A stretch of 64,000 nt of DNA from 13-2-20CM-66-19 sp963824395. GTDB lineage: Bacteria > Pseudomonadota > Gammaproteobacteria > Steroidobacterales > Steroidobacteraceae. A program made the translations under genes and the position numbers. The stretch is from contig CAWGPF010000005.1 of assembly GCA_963824395.1 (NCBI GenBank), forward strand, positions 248,001 through 312,000, in the 5' to 3' direction. Under the pieces are notes generated by a model that worked only from the letters and a program-made list of their open reading frames with translations, did not search any database and was not told where the DNA came from. This document shows positions 28,430 through 37,835 of the stretch, piece after piece (positions within the stretch are counted from its first letter, which is position 1; each line of letters begins with the position of its first letter).

Positions 28430-29038
28430 GTGAGCGCCGATGTAAGTGATCTCAGTCTGGTGCGCCGCGTGCAGCGCGGCGACAAGGGGGCGTTTGATGC
28501 GCTGGTCCTGAAGTACCAGCACAAACTCGTCAAGCTGGTCATGCGCTACGTCCGCAACCCGGCGGAGGCCGAGGACATTGCCCAGGAGGCCTTCATCAAG
28601 GCCTACCGGGCACTGCCGCAGTTCCGGGGGGACAGCGCCTTCTATACCTGGCTTTACAGGATTGCCATCAATACCGCCAAGAATGCCGTCGTGTCCCGTG
28701 ACCGCAGCCCGATCGAATATGACCTCGACCGTCACAGCTCGGATGAGTCTTACGAGATGCAAGGCCGCATGAAGGATCCGGAGACCCCCGAAGGGCTGGT
28801 GCTGACGGACGAGATTCGCTCGACCGTGAACGCCGCCATCGACGCACTCCCCGAGGACCTGCGCACCGCCATCGTGCTGCGCGAGCTGGAGGGACTTTCC
28901 TACGAGGAGATCGCGACCGCCATGGACTGCCCGGTGGGCACCGTGCGCTCGCGCATCTTCCGCGCCCGCGAGGCGATCGACAAACGCCTGCGGGAAGTTT
29001 TCGAAGGTGGACTGGGCCGCGCAGAGGAACTGGGATGA
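28430..29038 (+). CDS. rpoE: RNA polymerase sigma-E factor (RpoE/AlgU)
   Basis: 202 residues from GTG 28430, with a GAGGGAG ribosome-binding site 10 bases upstream. Region 2 has NPAEAEDIAQEAFIKAYRAL and FRGDSAFYTWLYRIAINTAK. Region 4 has LEGLSYEEIATAMDCPVGTV. It controls the envelope-stress response. The anti-sigma gene rseA overlaps its stop and rseB follows, the standard partner order. An RpoE-like promoter precedes it. Confidence 0.95.
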   Translation: MSADVSDLSLVRRVQRGDKGAFDALVLKYQHKLVKLVMRYVRNPAEAEDIAQEAFIKAYRALPQFRGDSAFYTWLYRIAINTAKNAVVSRDRSPIEYDLDRHSSDESYEMQGRMKDPETPEGLVLTDEIRSTVNAAIDALPEDLRTAIVLRELEGLSYEEIATAMDCPVGTVRSRIFRAREAIDKRLREVFEGGLGRAEELG

Positions 29039-29661
29039 ACGAGGAACTCGACAGTCAGTTGTCTGCCATGTTCGATGACGAGCTGCCGCCGCAGGAGTGC
29101 GAGCTGCTGGCGCGGCGGCTGTCGCGCGATGAGGCACTCAAGGCGCGCTGGGGCCGCTACGCGGTCGTCGGCGCGGTGATCCGCGCCGAGCGCGGCGTGC
29201 GTCTGAACGCCCCGCTTGCCGGGCGCGTCAACGCCGCCATCAGCGCCGAGCCCACCCTTGCGGGTGCGGCCGCCGCGCGCGGCACGCCCCGCCCGACGGT
29301 GCGCTGGTGGCAGCCGCTGGCCGGCGCGGCCATGGCCGCAGGCGTCGCCGCAGCCTCGGTTCTGTGGCTGCGGGCGCAAACCCCGGCGGCGCTGCCGCTG
29401 AGCGCGCAGCGCGCGGTGAGTCCGGTGAGCGCGCCGCTTTTGAAGGCCGCGGCGGGCCTGAGTGAGCCGAGTTATGTCACCCCGCGCATGCCGGCGGTGC
29501 GCCCGATGCTGGTGCCGAGCACGCAGCTGGCGAATTACGTGGTCGCGCACAGCATGGTTTCCTCCCCGGTAGCGGGGCGCAACCTGCTGTCGGCCTTCAT
29601 CAGCAGCGAGCCGGCGCCCGCCGAGGACGTCAGGGTCAATGTCGCGGGCGATGCGAAGTAG
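29035..29661 (+). CDS. rseA: Sigma-E anti-sigma factor RseA/MucA
   Basis: 208 residues. The N-terminal cytoplasmic domain begins MNEELDSQLSAMFDDELP and binds sigma-E. One membrane segment lies at about 101-121 (PLAGAAMAAGVAAASVLWL). The rest is periplasmic, where DegS-type proteolysis releases the sigma factor. It overlaps rpoE by 4 bases, and rseB starts inside its end. Confidence 0.9.
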   Translation: MNEELDSQLSAMFDDELPPQECELLARRLSRDEALKARWGRYAVVGAVIRAERGVRLNAPLAGRVNAAISAEPTLAGAAAARGTPRPTVRWWQPLAGAAMAAGVAAASVLWLRAQTPAALPLSAQRAVSPVSAPLLKAAAGLSEPSYVTPRMPAVRPMLVPSTQLANYVVAHSMVSSPVAGRNLLSAFISSEPAPAEDVRVNVAGDAK

Positions 29662-30658
29662 CGAGACGCTGGCGGCGCTGGCGCTCAGCTGCCTGGGCGC
29701 TGCGGCGGCGTGGGCGGATGAGCCGGCGCAGTGGCTGCAGCGCATGAACCAGGCGCTCACCACGCGCAACTACGACGGCACCTTCTCGCACTGGCACGGC
29801 GGCCAGGTGGAGATGCTGCGCATCATCCACCGCGTGCAGGACGGCACCGTGTCCGAGCGCCTCGCGTCCCTGGATGGCTCGCGGCGCGAGTTCATCCGCA
29901 GCGGCTCAAGCCTCGCCTGCTACCTGCCGGACAAGCGCACCGTGGTGGTCGAGCAGCGCCCGGCACCCGAGTCGCTGGTGGGCTTTCCGGCGGTGAACGA
30001 GCAGACCGCGAACTTCTATGACATCAGGGAAGTGGCACGCACGCGCCTGAACCGCCGCAATACCCACGTGATCACGGTCACGCCGCGCGATGAGTACCGC
30101 TACGGCTACCGGCTGTGGATCGATGACTCCACGGCGATGCCGCTGAAGACGCAGCTGTGCGATGCCCACGGGCAGGTGATCGAGCAGATCGTGTTCGCAA
30201 GCCTCACGCTCCCCTCGCACATTCCCGATGCCCTCTTCAGGCCCGAGTTCTCCACCGACGGCTTCCAGTGGGTGCGCGACACGCAGACTCCGCTCGTGGC
30301 GCCGGCCGCCGACTCCTCGGCGTGGAATGCCATGCGCCTGCCGCCGGGCTTTCACATGAGCATCCGCTCGGCGCAGACGCTCCCCGGCTCCAGCCAGGCG
30401 GTCGATCACCTGGTGTTCACCGATGGCGTCGCCTCGGTCTCGGTGTTCGTCGAGCACCAGGAGACTGCGGTGAACCCGCCGAGCACCTCCGCCGAGACCC
30501 CGGTGGCGGAGGCGGCGACGGTGGGCTCCAGTTCCGCCTTCTCGACCGTGGTGGACGGCCACAAGATCACGGCCGTCGGCGAGGTGCCCCCGGAGACCGT
30601 GCAGTTCATCGCGACCCAGGTGAAGGCGCAGGACCTGTCGGCCGTGGGCCGCCGCTAG
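29639..30658 (+). CDS. rseB: Periplasmic sigma-E regulatory protein RseB/MucB
   Basis: 339 residues with a signal peptide (about 1-26, ending AAAWADE). The MucB/RseB lipoprotein-like fold is recognized by WLQRMNQALTTRNYDGTF, EMLRIIHRVQDG and VQFIATQVKAQDL. It binds RseA and shields it from cleavage. ATG 29651 is an alternative start. A mucD/degP protease gene often comes next in relatives, but here a glutaredoxin-like gene and lepA follow. Confidence 0.92.
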   Translation: MSRAMRSSETLAALALSCLGAAAAWADEPAQWLQRMNQALTTRNYDGTFSHWHGGQVEMLRIIHRVQDGTVSERLASLDGSRREFIRSGSSLACYLPDKRTVVVEQRPAPESLVGFPAVNEQTANFYDIREVARTRLNRRNTHVITVTPRDEYRYGYRLWIDDSTAMPLKTQLCDAHGQVIEQIVFASLTLPSHIPDALFRPEFSTDGFQWVRDTQTPLVAPAADSSAWNAMRLPPGFHMSIRSAQTLPGSSQAVDHLVFTDGVASVSVFVEHQETAVNPPSTSAETPVAEAATVGSSSAFSTVVDGHKITAVGEVPPETVQFIATQVKAQDLSAVGRR

Positions 30659-30668
30659 GCTCCCGGCG

Positions 30669-30923
30669 ATGGCAGGGGAGCGCCTCACGCTGGTGCACCG
30701 CAAGGACTGCGAGCTGTGCGATGCGATGCTCGCCGACCTTGAGCGCCTCGGCCGCGAGCGCGTACTGCCGCCGCTGCAGGTTATTGATGTGGATGCCGAT
30801 CCGCAGCTCAAGCGCCGGCATGATTTCGACGTACCGGTGCTGCTGCTGGACGGCACGGTCGTGTGCCGGCACCGGCTCGATGGCCCCGAGCTGCTGCGCC
30901 TCTTGCGTCGTCCGGGCGCCTGA
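30669..30923 (+). CDS. Glutaredoxin-family protein (DUF836)
   Basis: 84 residues with a thioredoxin-like fold. The redox motif is in HRKDCELCDAM (CxxC), followed by DVDADPQLKRRHDFDVPVLL with the cis-proline in VPVLL. These small cytoplasmic proteins are usually found between rseB/mucB and lepA or similar genes; the substrate is unknown. It starts 10 bases after rseB. Confidence 0.88.
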   Translation: MAGERLTLVHRKDCELCDAMLADLERLGRERVLPPLQVIDVDADPQLKRRHDFDVPVLLLDGTVVCRHRLDGPELLRLLRRPGA

Positions 30924-30948
30924 AAACCTCCCTCGGGCGTCGCGGGCG

Positions 30949-30976
30949 TTCGTAAGTCCGCGTTTTTCCCTATAAT
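30949..30976 (+). promoter_or_regulatory. Candidate sigma-70 promoter for the lepA operon
   Basis: A perfect TATAAT at 30971-30976 with a weak TTCGTA -35 (30949-30954) at 16-base spacing. It lies in the 115-base gap before lepA, which begins the long run lepA to nagZ. Confidence 0.5.
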
Positions 30977-31038
30977 CCGCCCGCCCGCTTGATCCCTGGC
31001 GCGGCACTGCGCGTTCAGGACTTTGCGTCTCAAGCTTC

Positions 31039-32835
31039 ATGCGGCATATACGTAACTTTTCCATCATCGCCCACGTCGACCACGGCAAATCGACCCTCGC
31101 CGACCGCCTGATCCAGCTGTGCGGGGGTCTCGCCGACCGCGAGATGCAGGCGCAGGTGCTTGATTCCATGGCGCTCGAGCGCGAGCGCGGCATCACCATC
31201 AAGGCGCAGAGCGTCACGCTCTACTACGACGCCAAGGACGGTGAGCGCTACCAGCTGAACATGATCGACACCCCGGGCCACGTCGACTTCTCCTACGAGG
31301 TCTCCCGCTCCCTCGCCGCCTGCGACGGGGCGCTCCTGGTGGTGGATGCCTCCCAGGGCGTGGAGGCGCAGAGCGTCGCCAACTGCAACACCGCCATCGA
31401 GCAGGGGCTGGAAGTGGTCCCGGTCATCAACAAGATCGACCTGCCCTCGGCCGACCCCGACCGGGTTGCTCAGGAGATCGAGGAGATCATCGGCATCGAG
31501 GCCACCGATGCGGCGCGGGTCAGCGCCAAGACCGGCGAGGGGGTGCCGGAGCTGCTCGAGCGCCTCATCAGGCAGATCCCGCCCCCGCGCGGGGACCCGC
31601 AGGCCCCGCTCCAGGCCCTCATCATCGACTCCTGGTTCGACAACTACGTGGGCGTGGTATCGCTGGTGCGCGTGATGAACGGCACCCTCAGGACCGGCGA
31701 CAAGATCCGCGTCGTTTCCACCGGGCGGGCGCACATCGCCGACCGCCTCGGGCGCTTCACCCCGAAGCCCCTCGTGCAGCAGACGCTCGCGGCCGGGGAT
31801 GTCGGCTTCGTGGTCGCCGGCATCAAGGAGATCGACGGTGCCCCGGTCGGCGACACCATCACGCTCGATAGCCGGCCGGCGGACAAGCCGCTGCCGGGCT
31901 TCAAGCAGATCAAGCCGCGGGTGTTCGCGGGCCTGTTTCCGGTGAACTCCGAAGACTACGACAAGTTCCGCGACGCCTTGGGGAAGCTGCGCCTCAATGA
32001 CTCCGCGCTCCACTACGAGCCGGAAGTCTCAGGGGCCTTGGGCTTCGGCTTCCGCTGCGGCTTCCTCGGGCTGCTGCACATGGACATCGTGCAGGAGCGC
32101 CTGGAGCGCGAGTACCAGCTCACCCTGGTCACGAGCGCCCCGACCGTGGTGTACGAGGTGCTCAAGAGCGACGGGGAGGTGCGCTACGTCGACAACCCCG
32201 CGAAGCTGCCGCCGCTCAATGAGATCGAGGAGATCCGCGAGCCGATCATCACCGCCAATATCCTGGTGCCCCCCGATCACGTGGGCGCGGTGCTCAAGCT
32301 GTGCAATGACAAGCGCGGCACCCAGAAAAAGATGCTGTACCTTGGCACCCAGGTGTCGCTGCAGTACGAGCTGCCGCTCGCCGAGGTGGTGCTCGACTTC
32401 TTCGACCGCCTGAAGTCCTCAAGCCGCGGCTATGCCTCCTTCGACTACGAGTTCAGCCACTTCGCGGCCGCCCCGCTCGTGAAGCTCGACATCCTCATCA
32501 ACGGTGACATCGTGGATGCGCTCTCGATCATCGCGCACCGCGAGAGTGCCTATCAGCGCGGGCGCGAACTCGTCGACAAGATGCACGAGCTGATCCCGCG
32601 CCAGATGTTCGAGGTGGCCGTGCAGGCGGCCATCGGCAAGGACGTGATCGCGCGCGCCACCGTGAAGGCGCTGCGCAAGAACGTGCTCGCCAAGTGCTAC
32701 GGCGGGGACGTCAGCCGCAAGCGCAAGCTCCTCGAGAAGCAGAAGGAGGGCAAGAAGCGCATGAAACAGCTGGGTCACGTGGAAATCCCGCAGGAAGCCT
32801 TCCTCGCCGTGCTGCAAGTCGGGCGTAAACAATAG
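31039..32835 (+). CDS. lepA: Elongation factor 4 (back-translocating GTPase)
   Basis: 598 residues. GTPase motifs: G1 AHVDHGKSTLADRL, G3 DTPGHVDFSYEV and G4 NKIDLPSADP. The LepA-specific C-terminus ends with GGDVSRKRKLLEKQKEGKKR. EF4 binds stalled or assembling ribosomes. It heads the conserved lepA-lepB-rnc-era-recO-pdxJ-acpS group and is 8 bases from lepB. Confidence 0.97.
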   Translation: MRHIRNFSIIAHVDHGKSTLADRLIQLCGGLADREMQAQVLDSMALERERGITIKAQSVTLYYDAKDGERYQLNMIDTPGHVDFSYEVSRSLAACDGALLVVDASQGVEAQSVANCNTAIEQGLEVVPVINKIDLPSADPDRVAQEIEEIIGIEATDAARVSAKTGEGVPELLERLIRQIPPPRGDPQAPLQALIIDSWFDNYVGVVSLVRVMNGTLRTGDKIRVVSTGRAHIADRLGRFTPKPLVQQTLAAGDVGFVVAGIKEIDGAPVGDTITLDSRPADKPLPGFKQIKPRVFAGLFPVNSEDYDKFRDALGKLRLNDSALHYEPEVSGALGFGFRCGFLGLLHMDIVQERLEREYQLTLVTSAPTVVYEVLKSDGEVRYVDNPAKLPPLNEIEEIREPIITANILVPPDHVGAVLKLCNDKRGTQKKMLYLGTQVSLQYELPLAEVVLDFFDRLKSSSRGYASFDYEFSHFAAAPLVKLDILINGDIVDALSIIAHRESAYQRGRELVDKMHELIPRQMFEVAVQAAIGKDVIARATVKALRKNVLAKCYGGDVSRKRKLLEKQKEGKKRMKQLGHVEIPQEAFLAVLQVGRKQ

Positions 32836-32843
32836 AGATAGAC

Positions 32844-33941
32844 ATGCTACAGAGCCTAAAGCCCCTCATTGATCTGCTCTCCTGGCTGGCGCTGCCGGTC
32901 ACCCTCATCTGCATCGTGGACGACTGGTTCCTGCGCCCCAGGCGCACCCTCGCCGCCGCCCCGGGCGCGCAGGTGGTGCGCGACAGCACGCTGATGACCC
33001 TGCTGTACACGGCGCTGCCGGTGCTGCTGATCGCCGCGGTGGTGCGGCTGCTCGTGTCCGAGTCGCTCGACTTCTCCGCGGTGCTGCTCGCCATCACGGT
33101 GGTGACCGGGGTGGTGTGGGGGATCGACTCCTGGCTCTTCAAGCCCGGGCGCCTCGCGGCGGCGCAGGCGGCGGGACGTGATCCGGCCCTGGTCGCCGAA
33201 CCTGGCACCGTCGACTACGCGCGCAGTTTCTTCCCGGTGGCCCTGGTCGTGCTGTTGCTGCGCTCCTTCATCTTCGAGCCCTTCCGCATTCCGTCCGACT
33301 CGATGATGCCGACGCTGCTCGATGGTGACTTCATCATCGTCAACAAGTACGCCTACGGCCTGCGCCTGCCGGTTATCAACAAGAAGGTGGTCGCGATCGG
33401 GGAGCCGCAGCGCGGCGACGTGGTGGTGTTCCGCTTCCCGCCGAATCCTTCCGTCAACTTCATCAAGCGCCTGGTCGGGCTGCCCGGGGACCACGTCGAG
33501 GTGCGCGACAACCACATCTACATCAACGGCCAGCCGGCGCCCGCCGTGCCGGGCAAGGAGCGCTTCAGCGACGGCTGCTACATCAATTTCGCGGTCGCCC
33601 ACGAGCGCCTGGGGGAGCATGAGCACATCGCGATGTACTGCCCGGTCGCCATCGACCGCCAGCCGGTGCTGCCGGGCTGCAACCGCCGCGGGGTGCGCGG
33701 CTACGTGTGCGGGGACGAGGACTCCCCGGGCGGCATGAAGATCCCGGACTTTGACCGTGTGGTACCCCCCGGGCACTACCTCATGATGGGGGACAATCGC
33801 GATAACAGTGACGACGGTCGCAGTTGGGGCTTCGTCCCTGAGGAGAATCTCGTCGGCAGGGCGACCCGGATCTGGTTCAATTGGGACCTCGGGCGCAGTG
33901 GCGGCCCGGTCTGGAGCCGCATCGGCTCCAAGATCCCGTGA
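32844..33941 (+). CDS. lepB: Signal peptidase I
   Basis: 365 residues, longer than the 324 of E. coli because of extra N-terminal membrane segments (about 8-28, 52-72, 77-93, 130-146). The catalytic serine is S153 in PSDSMMPTLLDGD and the lysine K208 in FIKRLVGLPGDHV. GDNRDNSDDGRSWGFV is the last signature. It removes signal peptides from exported proteins at the periplasmic face. Confidence 0.95.
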   Translation: MLQSLKPLIDLLSWLALPVTLICIVDDWFLRPRRTLAAAPGAQVVRDSTLMTLLYTALPVLLIAAVVRLLVSESLDFSAVLLAITVVTGVVWGIDSWLFKPGRLAAAQAAGRDPALVAEPGTVDYARSFFPVALVVLLLRSFIFEPFRIPSDSMMPTLLDGDFIIVNKYAYGLRLPVINKKVVAIGEPQRGDVVVFRFPPNPSVNFIKRLVGLPGDHVEVRDNHIYINGQPAPAVPGKERFSDGCYINFAVAHERLGEHEHIAMYCPVAIDRQPVLPGCNRRGVRGYVCGDEDSPGGMKIPDFDRVVPPGHYLMMGDNRDNSDDGRSWGFVPEENLVGRATRIWFNWDLGRSGGPVWSRIGSKIP

Positions 33942-33996
33942 CCTGCGGGCGCCGCGGCACGGGTGCGGGCGGTAACATCTTTAGTGAGGTGCAGCG

Positions 33997-34368
33997 ATGA
34001 GGCGAAACAGGCAATTGGGTGTCACGGCGCTCGGCTGGCTGATCCTGCTGACCCCGTTCGCCATTGTGATCTACGCCGGCATCCGTGCCGCCCCGGTGTA
34101 CCTGAACTACCTGAAGGTCGTGAAGACGCTCGAGGGCACCAAGAACGAACTCAAGGGCGGCAGCGCGAGTGCCGCCAGCATCAAGGCGGCCATCGACAAG
34201 CACTTCGAGATCGACATGGTGAACTACCCCGACTCCAAGGACTTCAAGATCACCCGCGACGAGGGCACCTGGGTAGTCGAGGCGCAGTACGAGGACGACG
34301 CGCCGCTCTTCTCCAACGTCTCCCTGCACTTCGCTTTCGACAAGCAGGTGCGCATCGGCGGCGAATAG
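33997..34368 (+). CDS. DUF4845 membrane protein
   Basis: 123 residues with one N-terminal membrane segment (about 10-30, LGWLILLTPFAIVIYAG) and a periplasmic domain ending FSNVSLHFAFDKQV. This small protein regularly lies between lepB and rnc in Gammaproteobacteria. No biochemical role is established. Confidence 0.88.
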   Translation: MRRNRQLGVTALGWLILLTPFAIVIYAGIRAAPVYLNYLKVVKTLEGTKNELKGGSASAASIKAAIDKHFEIDMVNYPDSKDFKITRDEGTWVVEAQYEDDAPLFSNVSLHFAFDKQVRIGGE

Positions 34369-34372
34369 CGCG

Positions 34373-35095
34373 TTGCCGCCGCCGGGCCGGCGCAGCGACC
34401 CCCTGAGCGCCGCCGACTGGCCGGCGCGCTTCCTGCGCGAGCGCTTAGGCTACGAGGCGCATGACCTCACCCTGTTCCGTGCCGCGCTCACCCACCGCAG
34501 CGCCGCCGGCGCCAACAACGAGCGCCTGGAGTTCCTGGGCGATGCGGTCGTCAACCTCGTCGTGGCGCACGCGATCTACGCGAGTTTCCCGGCCGCCAGC
34601 GAGGGGGACTTAAGCCGTCTGCGCGCGCGCCTCGTGAGCGCCGAGCCCCTGGCCGAGATCGCCGGCGAACTCGCCCTCGGCGAGGAACTGCGGCTGGGCT
34701 CCGGGGAGCTGAAAAGCGGCGGCTTTCGCCGCCAGTCGATCCTCGCCGACGCCTTCGAGGCGCTGTGCGGGGCGTTGTTCCTCGATGCGGGCCTGGCCGG
34801 GGTGCAGCCGGTGCTCATGCGCCTGTTCGCCGCCCGCATCGCCGCCCTGCCTGCGCCCGAGACGCTCAAGGATGCCAAGACGCGCCTGCAGGAGTACCTG
34901 CAGTCGCGCAGCCTCGAGCTGCCGCACTACACCGTCACGCAGGTGGCGGGGGAGGACCACGCCCAGAGTTTCAGCGTCAGCTGCCAGGTGCCCGCGCTAG
35001 GGCTTGCGACCTCGGGGGAGGGCTCCAGCCGCCGCCGCGCCGAGCAGGAGGCCGCCGAGCGCATGATCGAGACGCTCGGCACCGGCAGCGTTTAG
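34373..35095 (+). CDS. rnc: Ribonuclease III
   Basis: 240 residues from TTG 34373. The catalytic domain has the signature NNERLEFLGDAVVNLVV. The second acidic region is in ADAFEALCGALFLD, and the C-terminal double-stranded-RNA-binding domain includes AKTRLQEYLQSR. It processes rRNA and structured mRNA, and would be the expected nuclease for the long hairpin at 17438 if transcribed. Confidence 0.95.
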   Translation: MPPPGRRSDPLSAADWPARFLRERLGYEAHDLTLFRAALTHRSAAGANNERLEFLGDAVVNLVVAHAIYASFPAASEGDLSRLRARLVSAEPLAEIAGELALGEELRLGSGELKSGGFRRQSILADAFEALCGALFLDAGLAGVQPVLMRLFAARIAALPAPETLKDAKTRLQEYLQSRSLELPHYTVTQVAGEDHAQSFSVSCQVPALGLATSGEGSSRRRAEQEAAERMIETLGTGSV

Positions 35096-35105
35096 GATCG
35101 CTCCT

Positions 35106-36005
35106 GTGAACACCCCTGAGGCGCCCTTTCGCAGCGGCTTTGCCGCGCTCGTCGGCCGGCCGAACGTCGGCAAGTCGACCCTCCTCAACGCGCTCGTCGG
35201 GCAAAAGCTCTCGATCGTGACGCCCCGCCCGCAGACCACCCGTCACCGCATCCTCGGCATCTACACCTCCCAGAGCGAGCAGATCGCCTTCCTCGACACC
35301 CCGGGGCTGCACCGCGAGGCGCCGCGGGCGCTCAACAAGGCCATGAACCGCACCGCGAACGCCGCCCTCGAGGAGGCGGACATCGTGGTGCTGGTGCTCG
35401 AGGCGCTCAGGTGGACGGGCGAGGACGAGCTCGCCCTGGAGCGCATCGCGCGCGCCGGGCGCGCGGCGCTCGCGGTGGTCAACAAAGTCGACCGCGTGCG
35501 GCCGCGCGAGCGGCTGCTGCCGTATCTCAAGGAGCTTGGCGAGCGCCATCCCTTCCTCGCCATCGTGCCGGTCTCGGCGCTGAAGTCCGATAACATCGAG
35601 AACCTGCGCCGCAGCATCGCCGCGCACCTGCCGCAAGGCCCGGTGCTCTACCCGGACGGGGAGCTCACCGACCGCGGGCTCGAGTTCCGCATCGCCGAGA
35701 TGATCCGCGAGAAGCTCACCCTGGAGCTCAACCAGGAGGTGCCCTATGGGATCGCGGTGGAAGTGGAGCGCCTCACCGAGGAGGAGGGGCAGCTGATGGT
35801 GGACGCGGCGATCTGGGTGGACCGCGAGGGCCAGAAGCCGATCGTCATCGGTGCCAAGGGCGAGCGCCTGAAACGCGTCGGCACCGCCGCGCGCCTCACT
35901 CTGAACGAGATGCTCAAGCGCCGCCTGCACCTGAGCCTGTGGGTCAAGGTGCGCGAGAATTGGGCCGACAACGCCCGCGCCCTGAAGGAGCTGGGACTGG
36001 AATGA
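35106..36005 (+). CDS. era: GTPase Era
   Basis: 299 residues from GTG 35106. G1 GRPNVGKSTLLNAL, G3 DTPGL and G4 VVNKVDRV are present, and the C-terminal KH domain has VIGAKGERLKRVGTAAR. Era binds the 16S rRNA 3' end during 30S assembly. Its stop overlaps the recO ATG (ATGA). Confidence 0.97.
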   Translation: MNTPEAPFRSGFAALVGRPNVGKSTLLNALVGQKLSIVTPRPQTTRHRILGIYTSQSEQIAFLDTPGLHREAPRALNKAMNRTANAALEEADIVVLVLEALRWTGEDELALERIARAGRAALAVVNKVDRVRPRERLLPYLKELGERHPFLAIVPVSALKSDNIENLRRSIAAHLPQGPVLYPDGELTDRGLEFRIAEMIREKLTLELNQEVPYGIAVEVERLTEEEGQLMVDAAIWVDREGQKPIVIGAKGERLKRVGTAARLTLNEMLKRRLHLSLWVKVRENWADNARALKELGLE

Positions 36006-36730
36006 CCCGCAGCGCCCGCCGCATCGAGCTCGCCCTGGGCTACCTACTGCATCATCGGCCGTGGCGCGACACGAGCCGGATCCTGGAGGTGCTGACGCGC
36101 GAGCACGGGCGGCTCACCCTCTTTGCCCGCGGCGTGCGCGGGCCGCAGGCGAAGCTCGCCTCGGTGCTGCAGCCTTTCCAGCCGCTGCTGTTCTCCTTCA
36201 GCGGCCGGGGTGAGGCTGCCACCCTCACCGGCGCCGAGCGCGCCGGGAGCTATGCGGCACTGCCGCCGGCGACGCTGCTGTCCGGGTTCTATCTGAACGA
36301 GCTGCTCCTGAAACTCACCACGCGTCACGACCCGCAGCCGGAGCTCTTCGATCACTACCATGCCACCTTGAGCACCCTGCGCGGCGGGGCAGCGCTCGCC
36401 CCGGCGCTGCGCCTGTTCGAGAAGCACCTGCTGGAGGTGCTCGGCTACGGGCTCGATCTTGCGACCGAGGCGCACGGGGACCGCGCCATCGAGCGGCACG
36501 GGCATTACGAATTCCGTCCCGACGCCGGCCTGGTCGCAGTCACGGCCGGTAGCGAGGGGGCACTCGCCGGGGCCTCGCTGCTGGCGCTCGCGGCGGGCGA
36601 TCTGAGTGAGCCGGCCGCGCTCGAGGACGCGCGGCGCCTGCTGAAGGCTGCGCTCGGCGCCTGCCTCGAGGGCCGCACCCTCGCCACGCGCGAGGTGGCA
36701 CGCGCCATGCTGCGGAAAGCTGCGCCATGA
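36002..36730 (+). CDS. recO: DNA repair protein RecO
   Basis: 242 residues from ATG 36002, coupled to era. The N-terminal OB domain has GYLLHHRPWRDTSRILEVLT and LFARGVRGPQAKLA. The helical C-terminal region has FEKHLLEVLGYGLDL. It loads RecA with RecR. No zinc-cysteine cluster is seen, as in other proteobacterial RecO. It overlaps pdxJ by 4 bases. Confidence 0.94.
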   Translation: MTRSARRIELALGYLLHHRPWRDTSRILEVLTREHGRLTLFARGVRGPQAKLASVLQPFQPLLFSFSGRGEAATLTGAERAGSYAALPPATLLSGFYLNELLLKLTTRHDPQPELFDHYHATLSTLRGGAALAPALRLFEKHLLEVLGYGLDLATEAHGDRAIERHGHYEFRPDAGLVAVTAGSEGALAGASLLALAAGDLSEPAALEDARRLLKAALGACLEGRTLATREVARAMLRKAAP

Positions 36731-37455
36731 AGCCCCTGGCACTCGGCCTCAACATCGATCACGTGGCGACGCTGCGCCAGGCGCGGCGCGGGCGCTTCCC
36801 GGACCCCGTGGCCGCGGCCCTCACGGCCGAAGCCTGCGGTGCCGACAGCATCACGCTGCACCTGCGCGAGGACCGCCGCCACATCCAGGACCGCGACGTC
36901 TACGCGCTGCGAGGACTCCTCAGGACCCACATGAACCTGGAGATGGCGGTCACCGAGGAGATGCTGAAGATCGCCGCCGAGGTCGCCCCGCAAGATGTGT
37001 GCCTGGTGCCGGAGCGGCGCGCCGAGGTCACGACCGAAGGCGGCCTCGATGTGGCCGGCGACGCCACGCGGCTGCGCGAGGCGGTCGGCGAGCTCAAGAA
37101 ATCCCGCATCCGCGTGGCTCTCTTCATCGACCCCGACGCGCGCCAGATCGAGTCCGCCGCCGCGGTCGGGGCGCCCGTGATCGAGCTGCACACCGGCGCC
37201 TACGCCGACAGCGAGGGCGCGGCGCGCGCAAGCCAGCTGCAGCGCCTCGAGGCGGCCATGCGCCTCGGCACCTCGCTCGGGCTCACCGTGCACGCCGGTC
37301 ACGGCCTCGATTACCAGAACGTGCAGCCGGTGGCACGCCTGCCCGACATCGTCGAGCTCAACATCGGGCACGCCATCATCGGCCACGCGCTCGAGGTCGG
37401 GCTCGCTGCCGCGGTGCGCGAGATGAAGGCGCTGATGCAGGCCGCGCGCGCATGA
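36727..37455 (+). CDS. pdxJ: Pyridoxine 5'-phosphate synthase
   Basis: 242 residues, a TIM-barrel enzyme that closes the pyridoxine ring. Signatures: LGLNIDHVATLRQARRG, ITLHLREDRRHIQDRD, VCLVPERRAEVTTEGG and VHAGHGLDYQNV. It is translationally coupled to recO upstream and acpS downstream. Confidence 0.96.
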   Translation: MKPLALGLNIDHVATLRQARRGRFPDPVAAALTAEACGADSITLHLREDRRHIQDRDVYALRGLLRTHMNLEMAVTEEMLKIAAEVAPQDVCLVPERRAEVTTEGGLDVAGDATRLREAVGELKKSRIRVALFIDPDARQIESAAAVGAPVIELHTGAYADSEGAARASQLQRLEAAMRLGTSLGLTVHAGHGLDYQNVQPVARLPDIVELNIGHAIIGHALEVGLAAAVREMKALMQAARA

Positions 37456-37835
37456 TCTATGGCATCGGCGTCGATGTGCTCGAGGCCGAGCGCATCGTGA
37501 AGACCCTGGAGCGCTTCGGCGAGCGCTTCACCGGACATCTGCTGCTGCCGCAGGAGGCCGCGCAGCTTAAGCTCACCCGGCGCCCGGCACGCTTCATCGC
37601 CATGCGCTTCGCCGCCAAGGAGGCGATCGTCAAGGCGATGGGGACCGGCTTCAGCCATGGCATGTGGATCCGTGACGTCGGCGTGGTGCAGAACAGCTGG
37701 GGGAAGCCGGAGGTGATTTTCTCTGAGCGCGGCGCGGCGCTGTGCCGGCGGCTCGGCATCGGTGAGGGTCACGTCACGCTCACGGATGAGAAGGGTCTCG
37801 TGGTGGCGGTGGCGGTGCTGATGAGGGCTGCGTGA
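37452..37835 (+). CDS. acpS: Holo-[acyl-carrier-protein] synthase
   Basis: 127 residues from ATG 37452. The metal-binding aspartate is in GIGVDVLEAERI and the glutamate in RFAAKEAIVKAMGTG. It transfers phosphopantetheine from CoA to acyl carrier protein. The pdxJ-acpS pairing with a 4-base overlap is conserved. The next gene begins at GTG 37832 inside its stop. Confidence 0.95.
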   Translation: MIYGIGVDVLEAERIVKTLERFGERFTGHLLLPQEAAQLKLTRRPARFIAMRFAAKEAIVKAMGTGFSHGMWIRDVGVVQNSWGKPEVIFSERGAALCRRLGIGEGHVTLTDEKGLVVAVAVLMRAA

